Shown: piece by piece, positions 63,500 through 63,777 of the stretch
Numbering within the stretch: the stretch's first letter is position 1
Layout: each line of letters starts with the position of its first letter
Notes under the pieces: generated by a model
Databases searched by the model: none
What the model was told of the DNA's origin: nothing
The model's input: only the letters and a program-made list of their open reading frames with translations
NCBI GenBank assembly: GCA_905339405.1
Contig: CAJPGC010000035.1
Coordinates: 1 to 63,777 of the forward strand
DNA length: 63,777 nt
Direction: 5' to 3'
Source: an uncultured bacterium
GTDB lineage: Bacteria; Desulfobacterota; GWC2-55-46
Made by a program: the position numbers and the translations under genes

Positions 63500-63517
63500 A
63501 GGCTCATCTGTGAGCGC
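63492..63517 (-). other. hairpin over gmd stop and cysQ start
   Basis: GCGCTCACAG and CTGTGAGCGC are perfect 10-bp inverted repeats with a 6-base loop. The loop contains the gmd stop codon and the stem contains the cysQ GTG. On the minus strand TTTGTTTC follows, so it could work either as a start-codon lock opened by ribosomes finishing gmd or as a weak terminator. Confidence 0.6.
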
Positions 63518-63777
63518 CAGCGCTGTTCCCGGAAAGGGCCCTGATATCGCTGTCGACCATCATCTTCACGAGCTCGGGGACGGAGACCTTCGGCTTCCAG
63601 CCGAGTGTCTCCTTTGCCTTGCCCGGGTCGCCTACCAGGAGGTCGACCTCGGCCGGACGCATGAACTTCGGGTCGATGACGACGTATTTTTTCCAGTCGA
63701 GCCCGGCGTGTCCGAAGGCGAGCTCCACGAACTCCTGAACGCTGTGCGTCTCACCCATCGCCACCACATAATCGTCG
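63504..63777 (-). CDS. gmd: GDP-mannose 4,6-dehydratase, C-terminal part (cut by window end)
   Basis: The visible 91 codons read DDYVVAMGETHSVQEFVELA, then FRPAEVDLL-like FMRPAEVDLLVGDPGKAKET and LGWKPKVSVPELVKMMV, which is the Gmd C-terminus (substrate-binding end of an extended SDR). The rest lies beyond the right edge. It makes GDP-4-keto-6-deoxymannose, the source of GDP-fucose, rhamnose or perosamine for surface polysaccharide. No ribosome binding site or start can be judged. Confidence 0.9.
   Translation of the reverse strand, partial: DDYVVAMGETHSVQEFVELAFGHAGLDWKKYVVIDPKFMRPAEVDLLVGDPGKAKETLGWKPKVSVPELVKMMVDSDIRALSGNSAGAHR

Overview
The window comes from a GC-rich Gram-negative bacterium. 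It has an outer-membrane secretin, a Wzi-type outer-membrane protein, IHF, and SppA next to ribosomal protein S1. The gene order pheA-hisC-aroF-tyrA-aroA-cmk-ispH-rpsA-sppA-ihfB is, as I recall, the arrangement of Geobacter-like lineages (deltaproteobacteria in the old sense). Lineage is an inference; no rRNA is present. Almost everything lies on the minus strand. Only a small AT-rich ORF and the wzi-like gene at the left edge are on plus.

Layout from left to right, with transcription mostly right to left. (1) 11-1780: small ORF and Wzi-like porin. (2) 1832-9208: mutS-amiC-glnD-xerD operon. (3) 9349-17877: miaB, a bifunctional nuclease, two degenerate signalling proteins, a PHP phosphoesterase, a PQQ-propeller lipoprotein and a GH57 glycosidase, read from a good sigma70-like promoter before miaB. 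(4) 17990-37107: a complete MSHA-like type IV pilus locus in two transcription units. The first is pilB/mshE, pilC/mshG, mshF-like, the major pilin, two membrane proteins of glycosyltransferase type, four minor pilins and a large Ig-like protein. The second is mshM-like ATPase, TPR, pilMNOPQ and a SPOR protein. (5) 37242-44001: an isolated unit with icd (monomeric isocitrate dehydrogenase), aclB and aclA (ATP citrate lyase), key enzymes of the reductive TCA cycle. (6) 44009-59115: dnaE-accA-pheA-hisC-aroF, then tyrA-aroA-cmk-ispH-rpsA-sppA-ihfB-HIT. (7) 59346-62583: tRNA-Gly, fur, feoB and a DtxR-FeoA regulator, with a Fur box at feoB. (8) 62732-63777: cysQ and the C-terminal part of a GDP-mannose 4,6-dehydratase cut by the window end.

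The most striking feature is in the only gene-free stretch longer than 300 bases (43620-44008). Its minus strand carries, in order, a consensus-like promoter, an RNA matching the ZTP (pfl) riboswitch aptamer, an intrinsic terminator whose stem would use the same bases as the aptamer's 3' hairpin, a possible second promoter overlapping an inverted repeat, and then icd-aclB-aclA. ZTP riboswitches are known for purine and one-carbon genes. Here the aptamer appears to sit in front of the carbon-fixing/citrate-cleaving enzymes, linking a folate/purine alarmone to the reductive TCA cycle.

Other points of interest are the following. The AclA protein carries an extra helical segment of about 160 residues. 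Glycosyltransferase-type genes are embedded in the pilus operon. A response regulator-PATAN-pseudoGTPase protein is coupled to a GGDEF protein that has lost its active-site motif. The feoB promoter and Fur box lie so close to the ATG that the mRNA may be leaderless. Motif positions and promoter calls were read by eye; no database search or folding program was run.
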